Positions 36,040 to 45,195 of a DNA stretch of 55,075 bases are shown here, one piece after another. The stretch lies in NCBI GenBank assembly GCA_012838425.1, contig DUPG01000004.1, positions 1-55,075 of the forward strand, read 5' to 3'. Made by a program: the position numbers and the translations under genes. Source of the DNA: Clostridiales bacterium. Its GTDB lineage: Bacteria > Bacillota > Clostridia > Christensenellales > CAG-138. How positions within the stretch are numbered: position 1 is the stretch's first letter; each line of letters starts with the position of its first letter. The notes under the pieces are model-generated. The model had not been told where the DNA came from. It did no database searches and worked only from the letters and a program-made list of their open reading frames with translations.

Positions 36040-36084
36040 TTATAATGGAATAAAGTGCTTGTTCGTAACCGAAAGGAGTAGTTT

Positions 36085-36393
36085 ATGTATAGCAATATTG
36101 GTGGAATGATAAAGTCGGCTTCAACTGTTTTTATGTGGCTTGGCATAATAGCAAGCGCAATAGCAGGCACATTTTTACTTATCGGCGCGGAAATAGCTTA
36201 TGGAATTGGAATTATGATTGCCGGGCCTGCTGTTTCGTGGTTCAGCTATTTGTTTATGTATGGCTTCGGAGAGCTGATAGACAAAACCGCCGAATCAGAT
36301 GCGCTATTGCATATTGTTGAGGAAAATCAAAAGAAAATCATAGCCAAACTTTCGGGCGAGAGCATAGACGAGGACGAAGGGTACGCAACATGA
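36085..36393 (+). CDS. Small two-helix membrane protein, paralogue B
   Basis: A 102-residue protein with two helices (about 15-35 and 39-58), then YGFGELIDKTAESDALLHIVEEN and an acidic C-terminus. It is homologous to the gene at 35393 through the second helix and the YGFGE..DK motif, but the tails differ. AAAGGAG precedes the ATG. The first arm of its terminator hairpin (AAGGGTAC) lies inside the last coding codons. Function unknown; a duplicated pair with separate promoters suggests different conditions of expression. Confidence 0.72.
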   Translation: MYSNIGGMIKSASTVFMWLGIIASAIAGTFLLIGAEIAYGIGIMIAGPAVSWFSYLFMYGFGELIDKTAESDALLHIVEENQKKIIAKLSGESIDEDEGYAT

Positions 36394-36411
36394 GCAGTAC
36401 CCTTTGTTTTT
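36377..36411 (+). terminator. Terminator overlapping the end of paralogue B
   Basis: AAGGGTAC (36377-36384) pairs with GTACCCTT (36397-36404), followed by TGTTTTTG. The stop codon lies in the loop. Confidence 0.75.
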
Positions 36412-36478
36412 GATGTGAAGAATTCTGCATAGCGCATTCTGCTTGCTATGCATTTCCGTTTGGATATAGAAATAACCC

Positions 36479-37402
36479 TTATCCTTCCCCGCCGCACACC
36501 TCATATATTGCATTTGCCAAGTACGGCACAGCGTTTACTGCCTGCTCTAAAGTATTCATGTTATGTCCTATCTCAATAAGCAAGCACTGATTCGAAATAT
36601 GCTGGTTATACCTGCCTGATTTTATGCGCGTAGGCCGCACGAAATCGGGGTGAATTCGTAGCAGCTCCTCGCGAATAGCGTCTGCAAACGCCAAGTTGTA
36701 TTCGAAATTCGGCTTTTCGGAAAATCCCGAGCCTGTTGCGCCCTTGCCATTTCCCACTACGAACATTATTTTCGCAGCTTCCTTGCCGTTTATTACAATA
36801 AAGTCATTTTCTGCTTCATCTCCAGCAGCGTCGCGGTGCAAATCTATGAACATTGTGATTGAGGGGTACAGCTCCTTATATTTCCGCATGGTTTCTTCCG
36901 AACGCTCATACGCCGAGGACAATTCGGGCGGTTCGTGATTCGTAGTATCGTGAATCACATTAAAGCCCATTTTACGCAGTGCTTCAGCTAACAGCTCGCC
37001 GACTAACACTATGTTCTTCGAATTGTCTGTCGTGCGCCACCTGCCGCCTTTTTCGATGTACTGATTGCTTGCTGTGGGCGTGTAGGCCTCCAATGTGTGC
37101 GTGTGGTATATCAGAATGGTTGGCGAATCCGTATGCTTGGCTACCTTTAAGGCGGACTTATAATCTGTTTCTTCATTTTTATTGCTGTTCCCGATAACAT
37201 TTACTATCAAATTCTTGCTTGCTGTCTGCGTTTCGTTCGTCGCCTCCGCATAGGGAAGTCCTAAAAATATCACCGCTTCCGCCGGCGAATTTTTAGCGAC
37301 TGTTACAATAAGCATTAGCACGCACAATATGCTTATCATCGCCATAGCAAAGCGCAGCTTCAATAGTTTTTTGTATGGGTTATCAGCTCTGTATCTAAGC
37401 AT
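36479..37402 (-). CDS. spoIIP: Stage II sporulation protein P
   Basis: Cell-wall hydrolase (amidase and endopeptidase) of the engulfment complex with SpoIID and SpoIIM. It is 307 residues from ATG 37402, chosen for CAAGGAGAAGCT upstream. An N-terminal membrane helix (17-37) is followed by a linker and the SpoIIP domain with the zinc-ligand signature ILIYHTHTLEAYTP (His100, Glu105), FIDLHRDA and the late LLIEIGHNMNT. Neither gpr nor spoIID is adjacent. With sigE, ytxC and the LytM gene it shows the organism sporulates or descends from a sporulating line. Confidence 0.92.
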   Translation of the reverse strand: MLRYRADNPYKKLLKLRFAMAMISILCVLMLIVTVAKNSPAEAVIFLGLPYAEATNETQTASKNLIVNVIGNSNKNEETDYKSALKVAKHTDSPTILIYHTHTLEAYTPTASNQYIEKGGRWRTTDNSKNIVLVGELLAEALRKMGFNVIHDTTNHEPPELSSAYERSEETMRKYKELYPSITMFIDLHRDAAGDEAENDFIVINGKEAAKIMFVVGNGKGATGSGFSEKPNFEYNLAFADAIREELLRIHPDFVRPTRIKSGRYNQHISNQCLLIEIGHNMNTLEQAVNAVPYLANAIYEVCGGEG

Positions 37403-37679
37403 AGCTTCTCCTTGTGAGGTTTTATAATTCATATGCAGAATGGTTCGCGTTTTAGAATATGAAACCGGTATTTACTCACATACACTTAAAGAGGCTTTGA
37501 TTTAGAATAAAAGCATTCACGGTTGCGGAAAATACATATTAGGCGGAGGTATCCGTATATCGAACGATATATAGCACGTTTAGTGTTTCTGCTAATATGC
37601 TTGCTTTCGCTAAATGGCGTATTTGCTTGTGATACGGTATCCATGTAATATTATATTTTGGAGTTTCTCCCATTGTTGA
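37403..37679. other. Intergenic region between spoIIP and the DUF1858 gene
   Basis: About 280 bases without array units. It contains several short AT-rich stretches and a TACGGTATCC/GAGGTATCCGTA-type pairing possibility (about 37546-37557 with 37632-37641). No gene recognised; presumably it holds the spoIIP promoter. Confidence 0.35.
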
Positions 37680-37707
37680 TTGACAAAAATCGCGCAATGG
37701 GTACAAT
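37680..37707 (+). promoter_or_regulatory. Promoter of the DUF1858-queT-purM-like unit
   Basis: TTGACA (37680-37685), 16 bases, TACAAT (37702-37707); leader of about 28 bases with GGAGG before the ATG. Confidence 0.65.
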
Positions 37708-37741
37708 AAAAAGGGGCTCAATACTTGATGGAGGACATTTT

Positions 37742-37942
37742 ATGACTATCGAAAAGACAATGACCATCGCGGCTATACTGAATGTTGACCAAGGCATAGC
37801 TGATATTCTTATGGAAAGCGGCATGGGCTGCCTGGGCTGCGCTATGGCTCATGGCGAAACATTAGAGCAGGCATGCGCTGTTCATGGTGTTGACGCAGAA
37901 GCGCTCACTGCAAAAATCAACGATTATCTTGCAAACAAGTAA
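37742..37942 (+). CDS. DUF1858 domain protein
   Basis: A 66-residue protein made of a single DUF1858 (hybrid-cluster-protein-associated disulfide) domain: MTIAAILNVDQGIADILMESGMGCLGCAMAHGETLEQAC contains the conserved Cys-x2-Cys (GCLGC) and a third Cys. Such domains are proposed to act in redox chemistry and are often beside hybrid cluster protein or Fe-S repair genes; none is visible here. ATGGAGG before ATG 37742 sets the start. The next gene begins directly after its TAA in the same frame. Confidence 0.85.
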   Translation: MTIEKTMTIAAILNVDQGIADILMESGMGCLGCAMAHGETLEQACAVHGVDAEALTAKINDYLANK

Positions 37943-38461
37943 TTGAGGATTGGAGTTAAAAATGTAGTCAGAGGGGCAATTATTGCTTCTGTTTACATTG
38001 TGCTTACTCTGCTCGCGTGGGGCGTTAATCTCGCCTCGGGGCTTATACAGGCAAGGTTTTCAGAAGCATTGTGCGTGTTGCCCTTCTTTACATTTGACGC
38101 GGTATTAGGACTGTTTATCGGCTGTTTGCTTGCAAACACTATAACAGGCGCATTTATTTACGACATAATATTCGGAAGCATGGCGACGCTGCTTGCCGCC
38201 CTGTGTTCGTATATGTTGAGCAGAAGCCATTTTGCGAAGAAGCACAGAACGCTTGCTAAATGGCTTACTCCCTTGCCTGCGGTAGTGGTAAACGCATTTG
38301 TGGTAGGCTGGCTCTTAAAATATGTTTACGGACTGTCTGTAAGCTATGCAATAGCCTGCGCATATGTTGGAGCAGGGCAGATAATAGCGTGCTACGGCGC
38401 CGGAATGCCGCTTATGTACCTGCTTGACCGACCTTCAATCAAACGGGTAATATTTGAGTAG
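37943..38461 (+). CDS. queT: QueT-type queuosine-precursor transporter
   Basis: A 172-residue membrane protein of the QueT family (PF06177), predicted substrate-binding component for a queuosine precursor, with about five helices: AIIASVYIVLTLLAWG, FSEALCVLPFFTFDAVLGLFIGCLLAN, MATLLAALCSYML, VVVNAFVVGWLL and AGQIIACYGAGMPLMYLL. The conserved ARFSEALCVLPFF is the family hallmark. The start is unclear: TTG 37943 directly follows the previous stop without a ribosome site, whereas GGAGTTAAAA precedes an ATG at 37962 that is one base out of frame and is followed at once by TAG. No queuosine genes or preQ1 riboswitch were seen. Confidence 0.82.
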   Translation: MRIGVKNVVRGAIIASVYIVLTLLAWGVNLASGLIQARFSEALCVLPFFTFDAVLGLFIGCLLANTITGAFIYDIIFGSMATLLAALCSYMLSRSHFAKKHRTLAKWLTPLPAVVVNAFVVGWLLKYVYGLSVSYAIACAYVGAGQIIACYGAGMPLMYLLDRPSIKRVIFE

Positions 38462-38474
38462 CAAAGGAAAGCGT

Positions 38475-39440
38475 ATGAGAATAGGCAAATTAGGCAATGG
38501 CTTGCTTGAAAGCTTAATACTGAGCAAGTTCAAAATTACGCGCAAGGAAGTGCTTGAACAGCCGAAAATCGGCGCAGACTGCGCAAGGGTGCGGCTTGAT
38601 GACGGTATTGCGGTGTTGTCAACCGACCCCATTACTGCGGCAAGCACTCATTTAGGCTACTTGACTGTGCATGTAAACTGCAACGACGCGGCGGCGGCAG
38701 GTGCCGAGCCAATAGGTCTGCTTGTTACTCTGCTGGCTCCTCCCGAAACCGAGCAATACGAGCTTGAAAGGATTGCCGGCGATATTCAAGAAGCCGCAAG
38801 CGCAATAAATGTAAACATTATAGGCGGGCATACGGAAATAACCTCCGCAGTTACGCGGATTATCACTTCTTCAACGGTAATAGCCCAGCCCGTAGCTAAA
38901 CCCATATCCAACACTGCCGATATTGGCGACTATATAATAATGACAAAGACTGCCGGCATTGAGGGCACAGCGGTTATTGCATATGATTTGGAGCATAAGC
39001 TCACAGACCTGTCGCAAGAGGAATTACAGCAGGCGAAAGATATGCTTAAAGAAATCAGCGTAGTGAAGGAAGGCATATTCGCGGCAAAGAACGGCGCAAC
39101 ACTTATGCACGATGTTACAGAGGGCGGCATATTGGGCGCTATTTGGGAAGCAGCCTACAATGCAGGCAAGGGCGCAGAAGTATATATAAACGAAATAGAT
39201 ATTCACCCCGTAACTAAGAAAATATGCTCAATGCTGAATATTGACCCGTACAGGCTGCTTTCAAGCGGCTGTATGCTTATAGTGTGCAAAAACGGAAATG
39301 AAATGGTGCAGGGCTTGCGCGACATAGGCGTAAACGCAAAAATCATAGGGCGCATTACGGATATATCAGAGGGTGTAAGAACCGCTCAGGGCGAGGAAAT
39401 AACAGCCCCGCAGGCAGATGAGCTGTATAAGGTGGTTTGA
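38475..39440 (+). CDS. AIR synthase-related (PurM/HypE-like) protein
   Basis: A 321-residue protein with the two-domain PurM-like ATP-binding fold: IGADCARVRLDDGIAVLSTDPITA (35-60), VNCNDAAAAGAEPIGLLVTLL, IIGGHTEIT, then the C-terminal domain HDVTEGGILGAIWEAA and LLSSGCMLIV. This resembles the hydrogenase-maturation HypE and 'AIR synthase related' subfamily, not purine PurM, and the C-terminal cysteine of HypE is not present (ends DELYKVV). AAAGGAAAG lies before ATG 38475. It probably belongs to one operon with queT. Substrate unknown. Confidence 0.82.
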   Translation: MRIGKLGNGLLESLILSKFKITRKEVLEQPKIGADCARVRLDDGIAVLSTDPITAASTHLGYLTVHVNCNDAAAAGAEPIGLLVTLLAPPETEQYELERIAGDIQEAASAINVNIIGGHTEITSAVTRIITSSTVIAQPVAKPISNTADIGDYIIMTKTAGIEGTAVIAYDLEHKLTDLSQEELQQAKDMLKEISVVKEGIFAAKNGATLMHDVTEGGILGAIWEAAYNAGKGAEVYINEIDIHPVTKKICSMLNIDPYRLLSSGCMLIVCKNGNEMVQGLRDIGVNAKIIGRITDISEGVRTAQGEEITAPQADELYKVV

Positions 39441-39540
39441 TAAGTATTTCGGAATCAGCTATTCGTCATAATCTCTATTCTATATTACATAGCCTTGCTT
39501 CCGCTTGGTGCGGCTTATTTCTGCTATAATTCCATATGTT

Positions 39541-40287
39541 TCACCTGAACACAGTTCTATAAACCTTTACTCTGCCTTCAAATATGCGGTAAATCGTATG
39601 CAGAAGCTCAACGCTTTTACCGTTTGACAGGTCATACACTATTATTTGCTTAGGCGAAAGCGAAATAAGCAAATCGATGACGCTGTCAACCGATTCCTTG
39701 GGGTAATCTACATGAGTGTCCATGTCGTTTGTTAATGAGCATGAACCGTCCTCCTGCAATATTATGCTTATCTGCTCTACACTTGCGGGGGATAGCCGCG
39801 CGAAGCTTCCTATAAGCTCTAACAGCTCCTTTTGCTCGGCAATAAGCAGCATTTCCTCCACCGCATGGTCAACGCAGCGTTCCCAAGTTCGCATGGTTTC
39901 CGCCATTCTGAAGCGCACAAAGCCCTCTAATATAAGCAGGTCTGAATCCTCAAAATGCTTTTTAATATCCCTATACAGCCTTGAACGAATGGTAGAGTGC
40001 TTCGAATATCTTATCGCGTCGGAAAGTATCTGCTTCTTTTCGTCAAGCGTTGCGGGGAGGCTTTTTACAAGCTCCGCCAGCTCAAACTTAGCAATATCGT
40101 TAGCTATAAGGCTGCATACGGCTTCGCAGAATACCTCCTTGTGCTCTGGATTGGAAGTGTCTATTGCGAATTGACCTTCGCCTGTATCAATAGCTATGTA
40201 GTCAATGCCGCTTTTATCTAAATAGCGGCGCATAAGCGCGTTTATGTCTATATCGTATTCGTGCGTGCATACTGCACAAGTCTGCAT
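39541..40287 (-). CDS. ytxC: Putative sporulation protein YtxC
   Basis: A 248-residue protein of the YtxC-like family, recognised by LYRDIKKHFEDSDLLILEGFVRFRM (about 107-131) and the helical segment CVDHAVEEMLLIAEQKELLELIGSFA. No signal peptide or membrane helix. Start ATG 40287 with TTGGAGTG upstream; an in-frame extension to 40320 is less likely. The family is confined mostly to spore formers and its biochemical role is undefined. It is a single gene, bordered by a 600-base space filled with repeat debris. Confidence 0.82.
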   Translation of the reverse strand: MQTCAVCTHEYDIDINALMRRYLDKSGIDYIAIDTGEGQFAIDTSNPEHKEVFCEAVCSLIANDIAKFELAELVKSLPATLDEKKQILSDAIRYSKHSTIRSRLYRDIKKHFEDSDLLILEGFVRFRMAETMRTWERCVDHAVEEMLLIAEQKELLELIGSFARLSPASVEQISIILQEDGSCSLTNDMDTHVDYPKESVDSVIDLLISLSPKQIIVYDLSNGKSVELLHTIYRIFEGRVKVYRTVFR

Positions 40288-40892
40288 AAATTCACACTCC
40301 AAAGTTTTATGAATGACCATCAGCCTATAACTCTAACAGTCCCTGCATACTGTAAGATATGCCTTTTTTTCATCAGTCGTTCATATTATGCCCCGCTATT
40401 TCGATGTAGGAAGCAAGTAAATTTTAGCAAGAAAGAATGGGCAGGCGCGCTGAATAAAAACACGTATACGCATGAATGAATACGCTTGCGGCTGCTTACA
40501 CAAATGAAGCTGCGCTGTGGACAAAAAATGATTCGTTTTCGAATAATAGAGCCCTGCGGTTATGAAATGCAGCGCACAAGTGCTTAGTTCTTCGTTTCGT
40601 ATTTTCTCCGCATACTGCTTTTACTCCGTACGCGTTTTATTGTTAAAGGGCGTCAGAGATAATAGGTGCGATATGTAATATAGTATTATAACGGTATATA
40701 TGGCGAATGTAAGAACTGACTGCCATAAAAGCTTGTGCTTATACACAACATTGTTTTGCATTCCGCGCCCTCTGCGATAACTCCGTACTAAAAAACGAAC
40801 TCTCAATGCGCATATTCATTTTTCATCCGGCGCAGCATTGTCTTCTTTTGCTCCAAAGGGGCATATTCATTCACGCAAAGCGTGTCTTCATT
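40288..40892. repeat. 600-bp spacer of degenerate repeat modules
   Basis: No convincing gene. Contents include GAATGAATACGC-TTGC-type units around 40441-40500, CCTGCGGTTATGAAATGCAGCGC (family C-like) around 40553-40575, ACTCCGTACT tracts (about 40610-40640 and 40785-40800), and a clear CACGCAAAGCGTG unit with TTCATT and TCTTCATT at 40864-40893 touching the malQ stop. Confidence 0.55.
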
Positions 40893-42299
40893 TTATAATC
40901 TGTATTTCCATTGCCCTGTGCTTCTGCCGGGTGTATTCATTCGCGCGTCGGCACCTAACCCCAATATGTCCTGCATTTGAAATATTTTATACTCCGCCCT
41001 TGACTTCACCTGAACAGAGCCTATGATAGCCTGCGCTAAATTCTCAACACTCAAGCCGTACGGAATCTCAAAATAATCGCAAACGGCTCTTGAATTGTCG
41101 CCCAAGTATTTCAGCCACTCGACAAGCGTCATATTGTCGTGAGTGCCTATGTAGCATACGCTTCTTGTGTCGTGCATATGGGGTAGGTGTATGTTGTCAA
41201 TATCCCCGTTAAAGCCAAACTGCACCACGCGCATATCATACCAGCCCTTACTTTTGGCATACTCCGTCAGCGCGTTGGCCTTATCGTCAAGCGCGCCTAA
41301 GCTTTCGGCTGCCAGCACAGCGCCGTTCGCCGCTTCGGTAATCAAATCAATGAGCTTTTCGCCCTCTCCCTCAACCCAAGCTCCGTATTTTGCGGTCGCA
41401 TTGCCTGCCTTTACGCAATAGTAGCGTGAAAAGGCTATAAAGTGGTCTATGCGCAATATGTCAAACAGCCTGCTGTTATGCGCAACGCGTTTTTTCCACC
41501 AAGCGTAACCGTCTTTTCTCATGTTTTCATAATTATAAATCGGCTCGCCCCATAGCTGACCCGTTTTTGAGAAATAATCCGGCGGAACAGCCGCGACGAC
41601 CTTCATTCCCCCGCGCGAATTCAGCATAAAAAGGCTTCTGTTTGCCCACACATCGCACGAATCATATGTAACATACATAGACACATCGCCGAAAAGCTTT
41701 ATGCCCTTTTCCCGCGCATAGGCTTTCATGGCGAAAAACTCATTGAACAGCCTGTATTGCAGCCATTTGTGAAAATCAATGCTCTCTTTTAGCTGTTCTT
41801 TGATTTTAGGAAGGCGGTTCGCGTTTCGGTTCTTGATTTCCGCCTCCCACTTGTTCCATGGAGTGCTAAAATGCTGCTTCAGCGCGGCGAAAAGGCTATA
41901 ATCCTCCAGCCAATAGGCGTTTTCTTTACAGAATTGCTCGTAGTCAGCACCTCTTATTTTCACCCTGCCGTACGCAATTTCCAACAGCGCTAAGCGGTTT
42001 TTTCGCAGAAGCGCGTAATCGACCTTATTATCCTTTGCTTCACAAGAGTATTTCTTTATTTCGCTTTTCTTCAACAGCCCTTCTTTATATAGCGCGTCAA
42101 TATCCAAATAATACGGGTTCAGCGCAAAAGCGCTTGTTGCGCTGTATGGCGAATCGAAGCTTACAGGGTGTATGGGAAGCAGCTGCCACACATTATAATT
42201 GTTATCACATAAATAATCTATGAAGCTCTTGCCGCCTGAAAATGAGCCTATGCCGTAATTGCCCTGCAAAGAGGATATGGGAAGTAATATGCCCTTCAT
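40893..42299 (-). CDS. malQ: 4-alpha-glucanotransferase (amylomaltase)
   Basis: GH77 enzyme of 468 residues that transfers alpha-1,4-glucan segments in glycogen/maltodextrin metabolism. N-terminal MKGILLPISSLQGNYGIGSFS, then YSATSAFALNPYYLDID, VWANRSLFMLN, GEPIYNY, and the catalytic region RLFDILRIDHFIAFSRYY (nucleophile Asp), AAESLGALDD (acid/base Glu; usually EDLG, here ESLG) and YIGTHDNMTLVEWL. AAAAAGGAAAAAGCA precedes the ATG. It lies 64 bases downstream of rsmI on the same strand and may be read from the V-ATPase operon. No other glycogen genes are present. Confidence 0.94.
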   Translation of the reverse strand: MKGILLPISSLQGNYGIGSFSGGKSFIDYLCDNNYNVWQLLPIHPVSFDSPYSATSAFALNPYYLDIDALYKEGLLKKSEIKKYSCEAKDNKVDYALLRKNRLALLEIAYGRVKIRGADYEQFCKENAYWLEDYSLFAALKQHFSTPWNKWEAEIKNRNANRLPKIKEQLKESIDFHKWLQYRLFNEFFAMKAYAREKGIKLFGDVSMYVTYDSCDVWANRSLFMLNSRGGMKVVAAVPPDYFSKTGQLWGEPIYNYENMRKDGYAWWKKRVAHNSRLFDILRIDHFIAFSRYYCVKAGNATAKYGAWVEGEGEKLIDLITEAANGAVLAAESLGALDDKANALTEYAKSKGWYDMRVVQFGFNGDIDNIHLPHMHDTRSVCYIGTHDNMTLVEWLKYLGDNSRAVCDYFEIPYGLSVENLAQAIIGSVQVKSRAEYKIFQMQDILGLGADARMNTPGRSTGQWKYRL

Positions 42300-42363
42300 T
42301 GCTTTTTCCTTTTTAGCTTTTATGATTAGTATAAGCGCTAAGCGGCGTATGAATTCATTGTTT

Positions 42364-43179
42364 TTATTTATCTATAAGCGATAACAGAATTTTCTTTGCT
42401 TCGTTCTTGCTTATGCCGAATTCGAATGACAGTATCTCTGCGGCTTCCTTTGTGGAATACTCTTTTCTAAGCGCTTTCGCTCTGCTCTCTATTTGCGAAT
42501 ACTCGGCTTTTACCTCCGCTTTTTTATCAATGATAAGCACGCATTCGCCCTTTATGCCGTATTGCTCTATACGGTTTATTAACTCTTTCGCTTCGCCCTC
42601 TATGCGCTGCTCGTACATTTTTGTAATCTCGCGCACTATGCATACGCGCCTCTGTGAGTCGTATTCCGTTATGTCGGCTAATGTAGCGGCGATTCTGTTG
42701 GGACTTTCGTAAATGATTGATGTAATATCGGATTGAATTATTCTCTCTAAAACGGTTTTGCGCTGCTTGCCGCTTCTCTCTAAAAAGCCGTAGAAAGCGA
42801 ATGCGTCCGAATCATAGCCCGAAATAGCCAATGCTGTCGCAAATGCGGTAGCACCGGGCAAAACGGTATAGGGCACATTCATTTCTATTGCTGTTCTTAC
42901 TATTCTTGCGCCGGGGTCGGATATGCAGGGCATGCCTGCGTCGGAAAGATACGCAACACTTTCGCCCGATAGCACCCTTTCGCAAATCTCAATAGCTTTT
43001 TCCGCTTCGTTATGCTCATGGCAGGCTATGAGGGGCTTATCTATGTTAAAATGCCGCAACAGAATTCTGCTGTGCCTTGTATCCTCGCAATAAATAACGG
43101 AAACCTCTTGCAGCACACGCAATACTCGTAGCGTGATGTCCTCAAGGTTTCCTATAGGGGTTGCGCATAAGTATAGCAC
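42364..43179 (-). CDS. rsmI: 16S rRNA (cytidine1402-2'-O)-methyltransferase
   Basis: SAM-dependent tetrapyrrole-methylase-fold enzyme, 271 residues, that modifies C1402 in the ribosomal P site. YLCATPIGNLEDITLRVLRVL (3-23) and VAYLSDAGMPCISDPGA are family signatures, followed by YGFLERSGKQR and YESPNRI. The start is GTG, sharing one base with the TAG stop of ntpD, so translation is coupled to the V-ATPase operon. That position is unusual for rsmI but clear. Confidence 0.94.
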   Translation of the reverse strand: MLYLCATPIGNLEDITLRVLRVLQEVSVIYCEDTRHSRILLRHFNIDKPLIACHEHNEAEKAIEICERVLSGESVAYLSDAGMPCISDPGARIVRTAIEMNVPYTVLPGATAFATALAISGYDSDAFAFYGFLERSGKQRKTVLERIIQSDITSIIYESPNRIAATLADITEYDSQRRVCIVREITKMYEQRIEGEAKELINRIEQYGIKGECVLIIDKKAEVKAEYSQIESRAKALRKEYSTKEAAEILSFEFGISKNEAKKILLSLIDK

Positions 43180-43808
43180 TATTTCTTATTTAGCATCTCC
43201 TTTGTTTTCATAAGCCTTGTCAGGTTGCCGCGCTCGTTTTCGTCTAACTTCATCTTAATTGCGCGTATGGTTTCCTCAAGCTGCGGAATCATAACATACT
43301 CCAACGCGTTTACACGCCTGCGCGTTTTTTCTATTTCATATGCCAGCAGGTTGCAGGTTTTTTCTATTTCGGCCAGCTCTATGAGCTTGGGCAAAAGCTG
43401 TGAGAACTCTATTATAGCCGAATCAAGCTCTGCAGCGGTGTTGGCGAAGCTGTACGGAATAAGCCCCTCCGTATCGCTTAATGTTACCTCGAATACGGGA
43501 ACGCGCACGGACAGCTCGCTTCTTACGGAGGTCGTGATTTTCGCCTGCGCTGTGGGGTAGGCAAGCGCCTCCTCAATATCGTGCGGCGACATCTTGGCGC
43601 GCGCCATGACGAATTTCTTCAACGCTTCGCCCATTACGGCTTCAACCGACTCCCTAAGCTCCTTGTTCCTGCGAATCAGCTTCATAAAGCGGCGCACCAG
43701 CTCGTCGCGCTTGTCCTTCATAAGCTTATGACCGCGCACAGCCACCTTCAACCTCTTTTTGAGGTTCTGAAGCTCCATTCTTGTAGGTTTTACTTGCATT
43801 ATAGCCAT
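43179..43808 (-). CDS. ntpD: V-type ATP synthase subunit D
   Basis: Central-shaft subunit of the V/A-type rotary ATPase, 209 residues, nearly all coiled coil: VKPTRMELQNLKKRLKVAVRGHKLMKDKRDELVRRF at the N-terminus and ALEYVMIPQLEETIRAIKMKLDENERGNLTRLMKTKEM at the C-terminus are the family hallmarks. It begins two bases after the ntpB stop region and is the last true ATPase gene of the operon. Confidence 0.95.
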   Translation of the reverse strand: MAIMQVKPTRMELQNLKKRLKVAVRGHKLMKDKRDELVRRFMKLIRRNKELRESVEAVMGEALKKFVMARAKMSPHDIEEALAYPTAQAKITTSVRSELSVRVPVFEVTLSDTEGLIPYSFANTAAELDSAIIEFSQLLPKLIELAEIEKTCNLLAYEIEKTRRRVNALEYVMIPQLEETIRAIKMKLDENERGNLTRLMKTKEMLNKK

Positions 43809-43809
43809 A

Positions 43810-45195
43810 CTATTCCGCTGCTTCTTCCGCCTTGTAGTATTTATCTAAATATTCGTCTCTGATACGCTTTAATTCGCTTCTGGGCAAAATCGAGAGCAGC
43901 TTCCAGCCCAAATCGAGAGTTTCTTCGATTGTTCTGTTCGTATAGAAGCCCTGAGATATGTATTGCTCCTCAAATGCGTCGGCGAACTTAACATACAGCT
44001 TGTCTATCTCGGTCAATGCCGCGTCGCCTAAAATTACCGCAAGCTCCTTTGCGTCCTTACCCTGCGAATACGCCGCGAAAAGCTGGTTCATTGTGTCGGC
44101 GTGGTCCTCACGCGTCTTGCCCCTGCCTATGCCTTTATCCTTTAGACGCGAAAGCGAAGGCAGCACATTTATAGGCGGCGTGATTCCTCGCCTGTTTAGC
44201 TCTCTTGACAATATGAGCTGACCCTCTGTTATGTAGCCCGTCAGGTCGGGTATGGGGTGCGTTAAATCGTCCTCAGGCATTGAGAGTATGGGTATAAGCG
44301 TTATTGAGCCCTGCTTATCCTTCAACCTGCCTGCTCTTTCGTACATAGTCGCCAAGTCCGTATATAGGTAGCCGGGGTATCCTCTGCGCCCGGGAACCTC
44401 CTTTCTTGCGGCGCTAACCTCACGCAAGGCTTCGGCATAATTCGTAATATCGGTTATTATAACAAGCACATGCATTCCTAAATCAAATGCCAAGTACTCT
44501 GCCGCAGTAATCGCCATACGGGGTGTTGCTATACGCTCAATAGCCGGGTCGTTCGCCAAGTTTACGAACATAACCGTTCTGTCTATTGCGCCTGTTTCTC
44601 TGAAATCATTTATGAAGAAATCCGCTTCCTCGAACGTTATACCGACCGCCGCGAACACAACCGCGAACTTCTCGTCTTTACCTAAAACCTTCGCCTGCCT
44701 TGCTATCTGCGCCGCCAGCTGCGCGTGGGGCAAGCCGCTTCCGGAGAATACGGGCAGCTTCTGTCCGCGAACAAGCGTGTTCAGCCCGTCAATAGCCGAA
44801 ATGCCCGTTTGTATGAACTCGGAGGGATAATCTCTTGCTGTGGGATTCATAGGAGTACCGTTAATGTTAAGACGCTTATGAGGGATTAGAGGCTCTGCGC
44901 CGTCACGCGGGTTGCCCATGCCGTCGAATACTCTGCCCAGCATATCGGGCGCTACGTCCAACACTATTGACCTGCCTATGAACTTCGCCTTCGCGTCGGA
45001 AATCTTCAAGCCCTGTGAGCCCTCAAACAGCTGTACCAAGGCCTTGTTGTCCTCAACCTCCAACACCTTGCCGTGCCTGCGCTCGCCGTTCGACTGCTCG
45101 ATTATTACAAGCTCGTCGTACTTTACGCCGCTGACGCCCTCTACAAGCATCAAGGGCCCTGCGACCTCGCGAATTGTGCTGTACTGCTTATACAT
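43810..45195 (-). CDS. ntpB: V-type ATP synthase subunit B
   Basis: Non-catalytic nucleotide-site subunit, 461 residues. [21 protein letters not shown] at the start, [21 protein letters not shown] (degenerate P-loop), and [17 protein letters not shown] near the C-terminus are as in E. hirae NtpB. ATG 45195 is chosen for GGAGG located just upstream inside the end of ntpA; the two genes overlap by eight bases. Confidence 0.96.
   Translation of the reverse strand: MYKQYSTIREVAGPLMLVEGVSGVKYDELVIIEQSNGERRHGKVLEVEDNKALVQLFEGSQGLKISDAKAKFIGRSIVLDVAPDMLGRVFDGMGNPRDGAEPLIPHKRLNINGTPMNPTARDYPSEFIQTGISAIDGLNTLVRGQKLPVFSGSGLPHAQLAAQIARQAKVLGKDEKFAVVFAAVGITFEEADFFINDFRETGAIDRTVMFVNLANDPAIERIATPRMAITAAEYLAFDLGMHVLVIITDITNYAEALREVSAARKEVPGRRGYPGYLYTDLATMYERAGRLKDKQGSITLIPILSMPEDDLTHPIPDLTGYITEGQLILSRELNRRGITPPINVLPSLSRLKDKGIGRGKTREDHADTMNQLFAAYSQGKDAKELAVILGDAALTEIDKLYVKFADAFEEQYISQGFYTNRTIEETLDLGWKLLSILPRSELKRIRDEYLDKYYKAEEAAE

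Noticed and set aside
40621-40758. Small single-helix membrane protein (46 residues, starting MQNNVVYKHKLLWQ) on the minus strand
   Set aside because: It has a hydrophobic segment and a weak GAGGG upstream, but lies in a spacer of repeat debris with no homologous feature I recognise.
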